The notes under the pieces were generated by a model. The model worked only from the letters and a program-made list of their open reading frames with translations, was not told the origin of the DNA and ran no database searches. A stretch of DNA of 64,000 nucleotides from Marinobacter vulgaris (GTDB lineage: Bacteria > Pseudomonadota > Gammaproteobacteria > Pseudomonadales > Oleiphilaceae): positions 558,001 to 622,000 of the forward strand of contig NZ_QFWX01000003.1 of the NCBI RefSeq assembly GCF_003344045.1. The letters run 5' to 3'. How positions within the stretch are numbered: position 1 is the stretch's first letter; every line of letters begins with the position of its first letter. Both the position numbers and the translations under genes were made by a program. Shown one piece after another: positions 1 to 7,707 of the stretch.

Positions 1-351
1 GGCCTTGATATCGCCATCGAAATCCAGCACATAGACCTTGGGCTTGGCCTCTTCCTCGGCGTCACCCGCTTTGCGCTTGGCCTTGGCGGCCTTCGCTTTT
101 GCTTTTTCTGCTTTCTTGCGGGCTTTTTCAAAGATTTTGTGCTCGGCGTCGCTGCGCAGCTTTTCCTGAAGCGCATCCTTCAGCTTGCGGTATTTTTCAT
201 TGAGTTTGCGAACCCGCAGTTCGCCATCGCCACCGTGATCATCCTTTTCTTTCTGTGCCGCGGACATAATCACCGAAATGACAACAATCAGAGCCACTAC
301 CAGGGTGACCGTTTTCGCAATGAACAAACCGAACTCTGTCAGAAATTCCAA
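1..351 (-). CDS. sohB: SohB-type membrane-anchored S49 protease, N-terminal part (cut by window edge)
   Basis: The 117 codons present encode the N-terminus of a SohB-like S49 (signal peptide peptidase A-like) serine protease, expected at the inner membrane. It begins MEFLTEFGLFIAK, followed by one hydrophobic segment at about residues 8-30, then a highly charged Lys/Ala/Glu-rich linker (about 60-105) and the start of the protease domain at VYVLDFDGDIKA. The catalytic Ser and Lys lie outside the window. The start is a TTG, chosen because a TGGAG ribosome site lies 8 bases upstream and the N-terminus then matches the family; no ATG fits as well. It is transcribed divergently from the SCP2-type gene. 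Family assignment is from the N-terminus only. Confidence 0.85.
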   Translation of the reverse strand, partial: MEFLTEFGLFIAKTVTLVVALIVVISVIMSAAQKEKDDHGGDGELRVRKLNEKYRKLKDALQEKLRSDAEHKIFEKARKKAEKAKAKAAKAKRKAGDAEEEAKPKVYVLDFDGDIKA

Positions 352-383
352 GTTGCTTCTCCAGGGTGATTCTTTAGCGCTCG

Positions 384-411
384 ATTGTAACTGAGGCGCC
401 CAGAGGTACAA
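384..411 (-). promoter_or_regulatory. Predicted sigma-70 promoter of sohB
   Basis: On the minus strand, TTGTAC and TACAAT are separated by 16 bases, and the -10 box ends 32 bases before the TTG start of sohB. Both boxes are close to consensus. Predicted by eye only. Confidence 0.5.
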
Positions 412-456
412 CCCATCCCCTTAATAAAGAAAATTAAAACAAGCGTTCGATCGAGC

Positions 457-485
457 TTGACAGCGCTATTGTCTCACCCTAAAGT
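457..485 (+). promoter_or_regulatory. Predicted sigma-70 promoter of the SCP2-domain gene
   Basis: A perfect -35 box TTGACA is followed after 17 bases by TAAAGT, about 60 bases before the ATG of the SCP2-domain gene. It is the best promoter-like match in the sohB/SCP2 divergent spacer. Confidence 0.55.
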
Positions 486-548
486 CGATTGCTACGTCGG
501 CTCGCCCGCCGTCAATACGCCAAGACAAACACCAATAAGGGTAAACTA

Positions 549-863
549 ATGTCTGTAGCTCAAATCTTTGAAAAGCTTGAACAGAATTTCAACGCAGACG
601 CCGCTGAAGGGCTTGACCTGGTATTCCAGTTCGATATCGAAGACGACAAGACCTACCACGTCATTATCAAGGATGGCACCTGCAAGGCGGTCGAAGGTGC
701 CCACGACGATCCTTCTGTCACGCTGATCATGAATTCCGAAACCCTTAAAGGCATCGTGTCAGGCGAAACCGATGGCATGCAGGCGTTCATGGCCGGCCAG
801 TTGCGCGCCGAAGGCGACATGATGCTGGCAACCAAACTGGGCGAACTGTTCAACATGGGCTGA
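549..863 (+). CDS. SCP2 sterol-binding-fold small protein
   Basis: A 104-residue protein made of a single SCP2 (sterol carrier protein 2-like) domain. Visible family features are the N-terminal helix (MSVAQIFEKLEQNF), the strand VFQFDIEDDKTYHVIIKDG, the segment DPSVTLIMNSETLKGIVSG and the C-terminal GDMMLATKLGELF helix. SCP2 domains bind hydrophobic ligands such as lipids or acyl-CoA; the bacterial ligand is unknown and I assign no pathway. The start at the second ATG is preferred over a frame-extended start 20 codons earlier because AAGGG lies 8 bases upstream and the homologous fold begins there. It is monocistronic, with its own promoter and a perfect terminator immediately after. Confidence 0.85.
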   Translation: MSVAQIFEKLEQNFNADAAEGLDLVFQFDIEDDKTYHVIIKDGTCKAVEGAHDDPSVTLIMNSETLKGIVSGETDGMQAFMAGQLRAEGDMMLATKLGELFNMG

Positions 864-885
864 ACGCCTTTTGGACCAGCCCACA

Positions 886-920
886 AAAAACCCCTGCACG
901 CGCTCGCGGCAGGGGTTTTT
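886..920. terminator. Bidirectional intrinsic terminator between SCP2 gene and fimL
   Basis: A 7-bp GC stem CCCCTGC/GCAGGGG is flanked by AAAAA on the left and TTTTT on the right, so the whole is a perfect 12-bp inverted repeat with an 11-base loop. It sits between convergent genes and gives a U-tract in either direction. Confidence 0.9.
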
Positions 921-944
921 GTATCAGGTCCCCGGTAGACTGGC

Positions 945-2651
945 CTATAGCCCAACATCGGCTAGGGACGATTCCGCGAGCCGCAACAAGTCAGCGTTAC
1001 GCTCCTCCCGTTTGCCGATACTCTCGATATAATATTCAAGGGATGTGAGAGCATCCGCCAGTGCCTCCAGGACCTGTGGCTGCGGCGCTTCCCTGGCATC
1101 AAGCAGACGTTGTTGGATAGACCCGGCCACCCGCTCAAGCACGGACGCGGCGCCCGCATCATCGAGCATATGCAAACCACCCCAGATGCTGTGCAGGGTT
1201 CCCGGCAGGTTGGCCAGGTGGAGCTTGTCGTAGTCGGATTCAATGAAGGCTGTAATCGCCCGCTTTGCGAGAGTCAGCGCACTTCTGGCCTCATCGGCCA
1301 CCACGAACATGGCTTCTTTCAGGTACAGGGACTCCTCCCGGTTCCTTTGGCCACCCGCAAGCGCATCCGTTTCCGAGGTGATGCCCCGGGTTACAATTTG
1401 CATCACGGCATCTTCGATGCCAAGCACCGAGTCCGCCAATTTGTAGAGCTCATCCCCCACCGGCAGCCGTTTCTCTTCCTCCCAGGTTCGCAGCTTGTTC
1501 GCTTCTGCGCGGGCCATGGTTCCCAGCTGGTTCAGGTCGAGCATGACCAGGGTGTTTGCCATACGCTCCAGGGCATCGGCAATGGAAGACAGCTCAGCCA
1601 GGTCAGGCTCGATGCCGCGCTCGACAATATCCAGCTTGTCCTTGAGCTGATTCAGTTCGTCCTGCAGGGCAGTAGAGAGGGATTTGAGCACGTCCGAGCC
1701 CGGGCCATAGAGCCGGCGGGCATGGGCATCAAGCATGGAGTCCGGAAATTCGGCCGGTGCCAGGCGGAAGGCCGACAGCACAGAGGTAACCTCGGGATTT
1801 GCGGAACCGCTGCGGTACAACAGATAGACAAGATCCCGGATCAGGGAGTCCGGCGCATCCTTTGCCGTCGCCACCTGCCCCACATACACCACTTCGCGGG
1901 AATACTTTTCAATTCTCATGAACATGCGCTTGCGGGCTTTACTGAACCCCATGGCTCGATCAAGCATGGTGTCAGCAACAATCCCCACCAGGCACCACAT
2001 CTGCGCCATTGGCTGACCCTGACATAGCCGCGCAAAACCTCGAGCAGCGCGACTGAACAGCTTTTTGCTGACCGCCTCATTCTTGTCACGAAGAATGCCC
2101 AACAGCGCAACCTGAAAGCTCAGGCGCATACGACGGGCCAGAATTTCATATTCCGCCTCGTTCCCTTCAAAGGGCGGCATAACAAGATCGGCACAGAAAT
2201 CAGGCCGCTCTTCCAGATCGACATCAAAAAAACAGGACTCCGGGTAGGGCTTTTCCTTCCGCGCCTCACGCAGGTCATTGATAACCGGCAATAGAAGCTC
2301 GGGATGATCAGCACGCTGCTGATGGTAGTACTCGACATAACGGCGCAGTATGAACAGGGCGCTGTTAAGCGTGGTCAGGAGTATGTTCTTGTCATCGTTG
2401 GCGCCGACCGGAACGTCGTTCGCCATGCTTACCGCTTCCTGACACAACAGTGTGCCGGCCCGCAGTTCAACAAGAATAAAAATACCGCGGAGCTGGTTCA
2501 GAAAATCCACACAGTTCTGCAGGTTCTCACCGCTCTCCCGATTTTCCTGGAAGCGTTCCAGGTTGGACTCTGCCTGTCTTATGGTCTGTTCAATCTCACT
2601 TTTGACCAGATCAAATGACTGTGACTTCGTCGCCAGAGACGATTGAACCAT
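945..2651 (-). CDS. fimL: FimL-like scaffold protein of the Chp/twitching motility system
   Basis: A 568-residue protein resembling Pseudomonas FimL (about 559 aa), which resembles the N-terminal part of the chemotaxis kinase ChpA and connects the Chp system, FimV and cAMP signalling for type IV pilus function. The N-terminus reads SFDLVKSEIEQTIRQAESNLERF, then a helical HPt-like domain (LNSALFILRRYVEYYHQQRADHPELLLPVINDLREA) and a second HPt-like half near residues 470-550 (LHSIWGGLHMLDDAGAASVLE). In FimL the phosphorylatable His is typically missing; I see no HxxKG phosphosite here. The ATG used (MVQSSLATKS) has AGGAAG about 8 bases upstream; an in-frame upstream extension of 48 residues is unlike the family. 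It lies between convergent and co-directional terminators, so it is probably monocistronic. Confidence 0.8.
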   Translation of the reverse strand: MVQSSLATKSQSFDLVKSEIEQTIRQAESNLERFQENRESGENLQNCVDFLNQLRGIFILVELRAGTLLCQEAVSMANDVPVGANDDKNILLTTLNSALFILRRYVEYYHQQRADHPELLLPVINDLREARKEKPYPESCFFDVDLEERPDFCADLVMPPFEGNEAEYEILARRMRLSFQVALLGILRDKNEAVSKKLFSRAARGFARLCQGQPMAQMWCLVGIVADTMLDRAMGFSKARKRMFMRIEKYSREVVYVGQVATAKDAPDSLIRDLVYLLYRSGSANPEVTSVLSAFRLAPAEFPDSMLDAHARRLYGPGSDVLKSLSTALQDELNQLKDKLDIVERGIEPDLAELSSIADALERMANTLVMLDLNQLGTMARAEANKLRTWEEEKRLPVGDELYKLADSVLGIEDAVMQIVTRGITSETDALAGGQRNREESLYLKEAMFVVADEARSALTLAKRAITAFIESDYDKLHLANLPGTLHSIWGGLHMLDDAGAASVLERVAGSIQQRLLDAREAPQPQVLEALADALTSLEYYIESIGKREERNADLLRLAESSLADVGL

Positions 2652-2755
2652 AAACGCTTCCTGTAAATTATGCGGAAACTGCCGCGCCATGTTCCTGGAA
2701 TGTGACCCTTCCGGTTTTTTTGGAGCCTTTTTATGCGCCGGATTTATTCGTCCCG

Positions 2756-2790
2756 ACAAAAATAAAAGTTCGCGGAAAACCCGCGAACTT
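2756..2790 (-). terminator. Intrinsic terminator of dnaQ
   Basis: A perfect 10-bp stem AAGTTCGCGG/CCGCGAACTT with a 5-base loop at 2766-2790. On the minus strand it is followed by a T-rich tract (TTTATTTTTG). It lies downstream of dnaQ and upstream of fimL. The rest of the dnaQ-fimL spacer (2652-2900) shows nothing else I can support. Confidence 0.85.
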
Positions 2791-2900
2791 ATCATTACTT
2801 ATAACACAAAATTCAAGCGGCTCAAGAAAGCGGGAATGTAACAAAACGTACGTTCCGCCACAGTTCTCATTGTTGAACCAGGACCCACTTTGGGGGCGGC

Positions 2901-3611
2901 TTAATCGCTGGATGCCAGCTTGTCCCAGACTGTCCCACCGGACCGGCTGGCAAGCAGTGCCATGAATTCTTCATGGGCAGAGGACTCATCATCGCTGGCC
3001 CGGACAACATTGAGCGGCCTGCGGTCTGCGGCCAGCCGGCGGATACCGCCTCCGCCCCCGGCTTCATCGCTGCCGGCATCCAGTGACAAGGCGGTCTGAC
3101 CGCCCGTCAGCAGCAGGTAGACGTCGGCCAGAATCTCGGCGTCCAGCAAGGCCCCGTGCAGGTCCCGGCTGCTGTTGTCGACACCATACCGTTTGCACAG
3201 TGCGTCCAGGCTGTTTTTCTGCCCCGGATGTTTTTTGCGCGCGATGGCGAGGGAATCCACTACACCGCAATGATCCGCCGTCTTGCGAACCGGCTTGAGG
3301 CGGGCAAATTCCGAATCCATAAAGCCGATATCGAACGCGGCGTTGTGAATGACAAGTTCGGCGCCTTCGATAAAGTCAAAGAACTCATTGGCAATGTCCG
3401 CAAACCTGGGTTTGTCTGCGAGAAACTCGTTGGTTATGCCGTGGACGGTAATTGCCTCGGCTTCTACTTCTCTTTCCGGATTCACATACACGTGATAGTG
3501 GCGCCCGGTGGTCTGACGCTCCATCAATTCCACGCACCCTATTTCGATAATCCGGTGACCCTCTGCCGGGTCGATACCGGTTGTTTCTGTATCCAGTACT
3601 ATCTGTCTCAT
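2901..3611 (-). CDS. dnaQ: DNA polymerase III epsilon subunit (3'-5' proofreading exonuclease)
   Basis: A 236-residue DnaQ. It removes mismatched 3' ends inside the replicative polymerase core. The DEDDh exonuclease motifs are complete: ExoI LDTETTGID (residues 6-14), ExoII IHNAAFDIGFMDSEF (about 93-107) and ExoIII HGALLDAEI (about 157-165), with the conserved His before the last Asp. The C-terminal tail, which contacts the alpha subunit in E. coli, is variable and Gly/Ala-rich. It follows rnhA by 14 bases on the same strand; the methyltransferase-rnhA-dnaQ order is conserved in gammaproteobacteria. A strong terminator follows. Confidence 0.97.
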   Translation of the reverse strand: MRQIVLDTETTGIDPAEGHRIIEIGCVELMERQTTGRHYHVYVNPEREVEAEAITVHGITNEFLADKPRFADIANEFFDFIEGAELVIHNAAFDIGFMDSEFARLKPVRKTADHCGVVDSLAIARKKHPGQKNSLDALCKRYGVDNSSRDLHGALLDAEILADVYLLLTGGQTALSLDAGSDEAGGGGGIRRLAADRRPLNVVRASDDESSAHEEFMALLASRSGGTVWDKLASSD

Positions 3612-3625
3612 CTCAGCCCCGTTGG

Positions 3626-4069
3626 TTAAGCATTCGCCAGTTCTTCCACGCCAAGGTTGGCAAGCTCGTCTGCCAGTTCATTGCCCGGGTTGCCAGAATG
3701 CCCCTTGACCCAGTGCCAGTTCACCTTGTGCCTTGCCACTTCATTATCCAGTTCCCGCCAGAGGTCTTCATTCTTGACCGGTTTTTTCGCCGATGTTTTC
3801 CAACCGTTGCGTTTCCAGCCATGCATCCATTCCGTTATACCTTTGCGGACATACTGGGAATCGGTATACAGCTCCACTTCACAGGGTCGCTTTAACGCCT
3901 CAAGGCCGCGTATCGCGGCCATCAATTCCATTCTGTTGTTGGTAGTATTACCTTCGCCACCGTGCAGTTTTTTACTGGCATTGCCATAGCTCAGCACCAC
4001 ACCCCAGCCACCCGGGCCAGGGTTTCCCTTGCAGGCGCCATCGGTGTAGAGAACAACCTTACCGGCCAT
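3626..4069 (-). CDS. rnhA: Ribonuclease HI
   Basis: A 147-residue RNase HI that cleaves the RNA strand of RNA-DNA hybrids. The catalytic set is visible: [16 protein letters not shown] (first Asp), the Glu of NRMELMAAI, the Asp of YTDSQYV, and [14 protein letters not shown] with the catalytic His and last Asp. Two in-frame ATGs are possible; the downstream one (MAGKVVLY) is preferred because TTGAGGA lies 6 bases before it, whereas it abuts the first. That start overlaps the stop of the upstream methyltransferase as TGATG, which implies translational coupling. Confidence 0.96.
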   Translation of the reverse strand: MAGKVVLYTDGACKGNPGPGGWGVVLSYGNASKKLHGGEGNTTNNRMELMAAIRGLEALKRPCEVELYTDSQYVRKGITEWMHGWKRNGWKTSAKKPVKNEDLWRELDNEVARHKVNWHWVKGHSGNPGNELADELANLGVEELANA

Positions 4070-4887
4070 CAGCATTCCTCAACATGATTATGATTGACTG
4101 CGGCAGACTTGCTGCCGCCTTTGCCCGGATAAAGACGGGAGGCGCCCACGGCACCTCTGCCAGGCAGTGCAATCACTTTGCTGCTCTGCCAGACCGGCTT
4201 GCGGGGAAGCCTGGAGTAAACCCGTTTTTTGGCAAGGATACAGTAATAGGCGCCCACCGGAAGAAACCGGTTGCCACATACCTTTTCCATCAGGCTCTTA
4301 CGTTCGTTCAACACCGCCCGCTGAAGGGGCATCCGGAAAAATGAAGAGTCTGCGGATTCCACCGTAAAATCCAGCAACCGCAGCCAATCCTCCATCCGAC
4401 GCCTCATCATGAAACGACCGCCCCAGGGACCACCCTGATGCCTGGAAAACAGTTTTCTCAGGCCCCAGAGACTGAAGGGATTGAAGCCGATCAGTAGCAT
4501 CACTCCTTCCCCCTTGAGAACCCGCGAGGCCTCTCGCAGAGCCTGGTGCGGATGGGGCGAAAAGTCAGCTGTGTGATGAAGAATCACCAGGTCCATGGAA
4601 TCCCCGGGGAAAGGCAATTCATCGGCGTCGCACACCGCTACGCCCTCAGGGATCGCCGAATCCCAGGTGGGTGTGGTGCGGATTCGCTGGGCGAAATCGG
4701 TAGCAGATGCCAGCGGAAATTGCTGGCTGAGCCCGACCTGCAGCTGCCGGGCGCCCGAGAGCTTTCGAGCATGGTGCTCGACACAGGCTTTCTGGTCTGC
4801 CAACAGGGATTGGCCCAGGGGCGTCTTAAACCAGCTTTCAAAGCTGTCATGTCGGGCGGAATAATTCACCTCACCTGCCTGGCTCAT
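4069..4887 (-). CDS. SAM-dependent methyltransferase of the YafS type
   Basis: A 272-residue protein with a class I methyltransferase core of the Methyltransf_11 type. Visible are [24 protein letters not shown] (motif II/III region, about residues 83-106) and the post-core [26 protein letters not shown]. The first glycine-rich SAM loop is degenerate, as in YafS. The last 40 residues are basic and Ser-rich. It sits divergent from gloB and overlaps rnhA, the same arrangement as gloB-yafS-rnhA-dnaQ in E. coli. The substrate is not known. Confidence 0.85.
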   Translation of the reverse strand: MSQAGEVNYSARHDSFESWFKTPLGQSLLADQKACVEHHARKLSGARQLQVGLSQQFPLASATDFAQRIRTTPTWDSAIPEGVAVCDADELPFPGDSMDLVILHHTADFSPHPHQALREASRVLKGEGVMLLIGFNPFSLWGLRKLFSRHQGGPWGGRFMMRRRMEDWLRLLDFTVESADSSFFRMPLQRAVLNERKSLMEKVCGNRFLPVGAYYCILAKKRVYSRLPRKPVWQSSKVIALPGRGAVGASRLYPGKGGSKSAAVNHNHVEEC

Positions 4888-5003
4888 CGCTACCTTCCCT
4901 CTTGACTGACCTTCATCAGGCGTTCATTGCGGTCCCGGTGTTGGGACGCCGGGATTAATGCACTATGATAACAGGCACATTCGCATTGCACATGTGGGAG
5001 CCT

Positions 5004-5789
5004 ATGCTGACCATCGACGCTATTCCAGCTTTCAATGATAACTACATCTGGTGCCTGTCCAACAGTGAAGACCGCAAGGCGCTGGTGGTGGATCCCGGGC
5101 AGGCAGAACCCGTCATTGAGTTCCTCGCCGATCAGGGGCTGGAGCTGGACACGATTCTGGTAACCCATCACCACCCTGACCATGTCGGCGGTGTGAGCAA
5201 GCTGTCTGGGACAGTGCACGACTGCCGTATCATTGGTCCTGCCAACTCTCCCTTCAAAGGAGCCAACAGCGAGGTGCACCCAGGGGACGAGGTCGTCTGG
5301 CAAACTCTGACGTTCGAGGTTCTCGCCGTTCCCGGCCACACCCTGGACCATATCGCTTACTACACCAACGTCCCGGTCAATGGGCGTCCGCTTCTGTTCT
5401 GCGGAGACACCCTGTTTGTGTGTGGTTGCGGTCGGCTGTTTGAAGGCTCACCGGAACAGATGAAGCAGTCCCTGGAAACCCTGCGGGAGCTGCCGGACGA
5501 GACAGCCGTGTATTGCGCTCACGAGTACACCCTGGCCAATCTGAAATTCGCCCGCAACTGGTTGCCGGATGATACATCACTGAAGGAGTTTGAAGCCCGC
5601 TGCCAGAAGTTGCGCGAAGATGGCAAACCCACGGTGCCCTCGATCCTCGGCGACGAAAAGCGATTGAACCCGTTCTTGCGCTGGGATGACAAGGCGGTTA
5701 TCGACGCTGCAAACCGCCACGCGTCGGAGCCAGTCAAATCAGACAATGAAGTCTTTGCAGCAACCCGCCACGGCAAAGACACATTCTGA
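5004..5789 (+). CDS. gloB: Hydroxyacylglutathione hydrolase (glyoxalase II)
   Basis: A 261-residue metallo-beta-lactamase-fold thioesterase that hydrolyses S-lactoylglutathione to lactate and glutathione, the second step of methylglyoxal detoxification. The metal motif THHHPDH lies at residues 54-60; further ligands are in [10 protein letters not shown] and [16 protein letters not shown], and the C-terminal glutathione-binding region carries [13 protein letters not shown]. The start [10 protein letters not shown] is preferred because GGGAG precedes it by a few bases and the family begins there; an upstream in-frame start would add 13 unrelated residues. It is divergent from the methyltransferase gene. 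Confidence 0.96.
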   Translation: MLTIDAIPAFNDNYIWCLSNSEDRKALVVDPGQAEPVIEFLADQGLELDTILVTHHHPDHVGGVSKLSGTVHDCRIIGPANSPFKGANSEVHPGDEVVWQTLTFEVLAVPGHTLDHIAYYTNVPVNGRPLLFCGDTLFVCGCGRLFEGSPEQMKQSLETLRELPDETAVYCAHEYTLANLKFARNWLPDDTSLKEFEARCQKLREDGKPTVPSILGDEKRLNPFLRWDDKAVIDAANRHASEPVKSDNEVFAATRHGKDTF

Positions 5790-5836
5790 CCAGGAGGCAG
5801 GTAACAATTCCTATCAACGCCGTAACGTAGGTCTTG

Positions 5837-5866
5837 TTGACCCTCTCAAAGGCGCTCCAATAGAAT
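5837..5866 (+). promoter_or_regulatory. Predicted sigma-70 promoter of mltD
   Basis: TTGACC and TAGAAT are separated by 18 bases, about 90 bases before the mltD start. Found by eye; it would give a leader containing the hairpin at 5901-5928. Confidence 0.5.
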
Positions 5867-5900
5867 TCGTGTAACCTTTGCACCCTAACTTATTAAATAT

Positions 5901-5928
5901 GCCGGGTTTTAAGACAGTTAAACCCGGC
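5901..5928. other. Perfect 9-bp hairpin in the mltD leader
   Basis: GCCGGGTTT and AAACCCGGC pair around a 10-base loop between gloB and mltD. There is no T-tract on the plus strand and only a weak A/T run on the other, so it could be a gloB transcript end or a structured mltD leader. Confidence 0.45.
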
Positions 5929-5956
5929 TCGGTCCAGCTACTCGGAAGCAGAACAT

Positions 5957-7681
5957 ATGACGGTCTCGCGATTTTCCACTCTTGTTCTTATCGGCGTGCT
6001 CACCAGTGGCTGCAGCGTTCTTGACCGGTTCGGAACCAATACCTCCGGCGATGTACTGGCGTCAGAGAAGCTCACCGTTGCCGCCGGCGATGACGACCTG
6101 AAAGAGGCCATTGAGTCGTCACCGGACGGTGAACCTGCCGGTCGGGCTTCCCGCACCAGGCTTGACGATGCCATTGAACCTTCCCTGAAAAAAACCGCGG
6201 AAGACGCCAGAAAAAAACTCGATACGCCGGAACAACAGGTCACAGAAGAACCTGCCGCCACCCCGGACCTGTGGCATCGACTGAGAGGTGGGTTTGCGCT
6301 GGATCACGATGCCAGCGATCCTCGGGTACAGGCGCAACTGAACTGGTACAGGAAGCATCCCCAGTACATCAACCGTGTGGTCGAGCGCGGCAGCCGTTAC
6401 CTGCACTATATAGTTACTGAAACCGAGAAACGGGGCCTGCCCACGGAGCTGGCCTTGCTTCCTGTGGTCGAAAGTGCGTTCGACCCGTTTGCCTATTCCC
6501 ATGGCCGTGCGGCCGGACTGTGGCAATTCATTCCGTCAACCGGTAAATATTTTGGTCTCACACAGAGCTGGTGGCACGATGACCGGCGCGACGTAATTGC
6601 CGCCACAGACGCCGCGCTCACCTATCTTGACAGACTGGCAACCCGTTTTGACGGCGACTACATGTTGGCACTGGCCGCCTACAACAGTGGCGGCGGGACG
6701 GTTTCCAGCGCAATGCGGCGCAACCGTAACAGGAGCGCCCCCACCGACTTCTGGTCCCTGGACCTGCCCCGGGAAACCCGTCATTACGTACCCAAACTGA
6801 TCGCTTTGGCGAAAATATTCGACCAGCCAGAAAAGTATGGTATCGAACTGCCCGCGCTGGCGGACGAACCCTATTTTGAAATCGTAGATACCGGCTCCCA
6901 GCTGGATCTCGCCCAGGCAGCTGAACTGGCTGATGTGGACATTGATGAGATTTACCTGCTCAACCCATCGTTCAATCGCTGGGCCACATCACCTGAAGGC
7001 CCTCATCGGCTCCTGGTGCCGCGGGAGAAAGCCGAAACCTTCAGCACGGCGCTTAAAGGTATCGCCCCGGTCGACCGGGTAGCCTGGCACAACTATAAAG
7101 TGCAATCCGGCGACACGATCAGCACCATTGCCAGACAATATTCCACCACCTCCTCGGTTATCCAGCAGGTCAACAAATTGGACAGCCACATCATTCGCAT
7201 CGGCCAGAGACTGATGATCCCATCCGCGGCCAAGCAGTCAGACACCTATGCCCTCAGCGCCAGTGAACGACTGGCCAGAAAGCAGCAAAGCAGCGGCAAA
7301 AACACCGACGGCACCCGGGTTGACTACACCGTCCGTTCCGGCGATACATTCTGGGATATTGCCCGCGAACACCGGGTTTCTGTACGGCAAGTGGCTTCCT
7401 GGAACGGGATGGCTCCGGGTGATCCACTGATCCCCGGAAAACAGCTGGTTATCTGGTCGAAATCCAAGCAACCCAAGATGCTGGCCAGTAACGACAGGGC
7501 TAAAGGCATGGTTCGCAAGGTCGGCTATCAGGTCCGCAAGGGGGATTCCCTTTCCGTCATCGCCAACCGGTTTGCTGTGAATGTCAGGGACATCGCAAGC
7601 TGGAATGACCTCAATACATCCCGTTATCTGCAGCCCGGTCAAAGTCTGGTACTCTATGTTGATATAAGAAACAGTCCCTGA
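5957..7681 (+). CDS. mltD: Membrane-bound lytic murein transglycosylase D, three LysM repeats
   Basis: A 574-residue lipoprotein that cleaves the glycan strands of peptidoglycan. It has a signal sequence with lipobox LTSGC (Cys19), so it should be lipid-anchored. The SLT domain spans about residues 125-260, with the catalytic Glu in LALLPVVESAFDPFAYSHG and the motif AAGLWQFIPSTGKYFGL. Three LysM peptidoglycan-binding repeats follow, starting at YKVQSGDTIS, YTVRSGDTFW and YQVRKGDSLS. It precedes yejA by only 26 bases, so the transporter genes may be read through from the mltD promoter. Confidence 0.95.
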   Translation: MTVSRFSTLVLIGVLTSGCSVLDRFGTNTSGDVLASEKLTVAAGDDDLKEAIESSPDGEPAGRASRTRLDDAIEPSLKKTAEDARKKLDTPEQQVTEEPAATPDLWHRLRGGFALDHDASDPRVQAQLNWYRKHPQYINRVVERGSRYLHYIVTETEKRGLPTELALLPVVESAFDPFAYSHGRAAGLWQFIPSTGKYFGLTQSWWHDDRRDVIAATDAALTYLDRLATRFDGDYMLALAAYNSGGGTVSSAMRRNRNRSAPTDFWSLDLPRETRHYVPKLIALAKIFDQPEKYGIELPALADEPYFEIVDTGSQLDLAQAAELADVDIDEIYLLNPSFNRWATSPEGPHRLLVPREKAETFSTALKGIAPVDRVAWHNYKVQSGDTISTIARQYSTTSSVIQQVNKLDSHIIRIGQRLMIPSAAKQSDTYALSASERLARKQQSSGKNTDGTRVDYTVRSGDTFWDIAREHRVSVRQVASWNGMAPGDPLIPGKQLVIWSKSKQPKMLASNDRAKGMVRKVGYQVRKGDSLSVIANRFAVNVRDIASWNDLNTSRYLQPGQSLVLYVDIRNSP

Positions 7682-7707
7682 GTCTGAACCGGAAACGTGC
7701 GAGATCT

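Noticed and set aside
2652..2795. A 48-residue N-terminal extension of fimL
   Set aside because: The extension crosses the dnaQ terminator hairpin, while the internal ATG has a good ribosome site and matches the family start.
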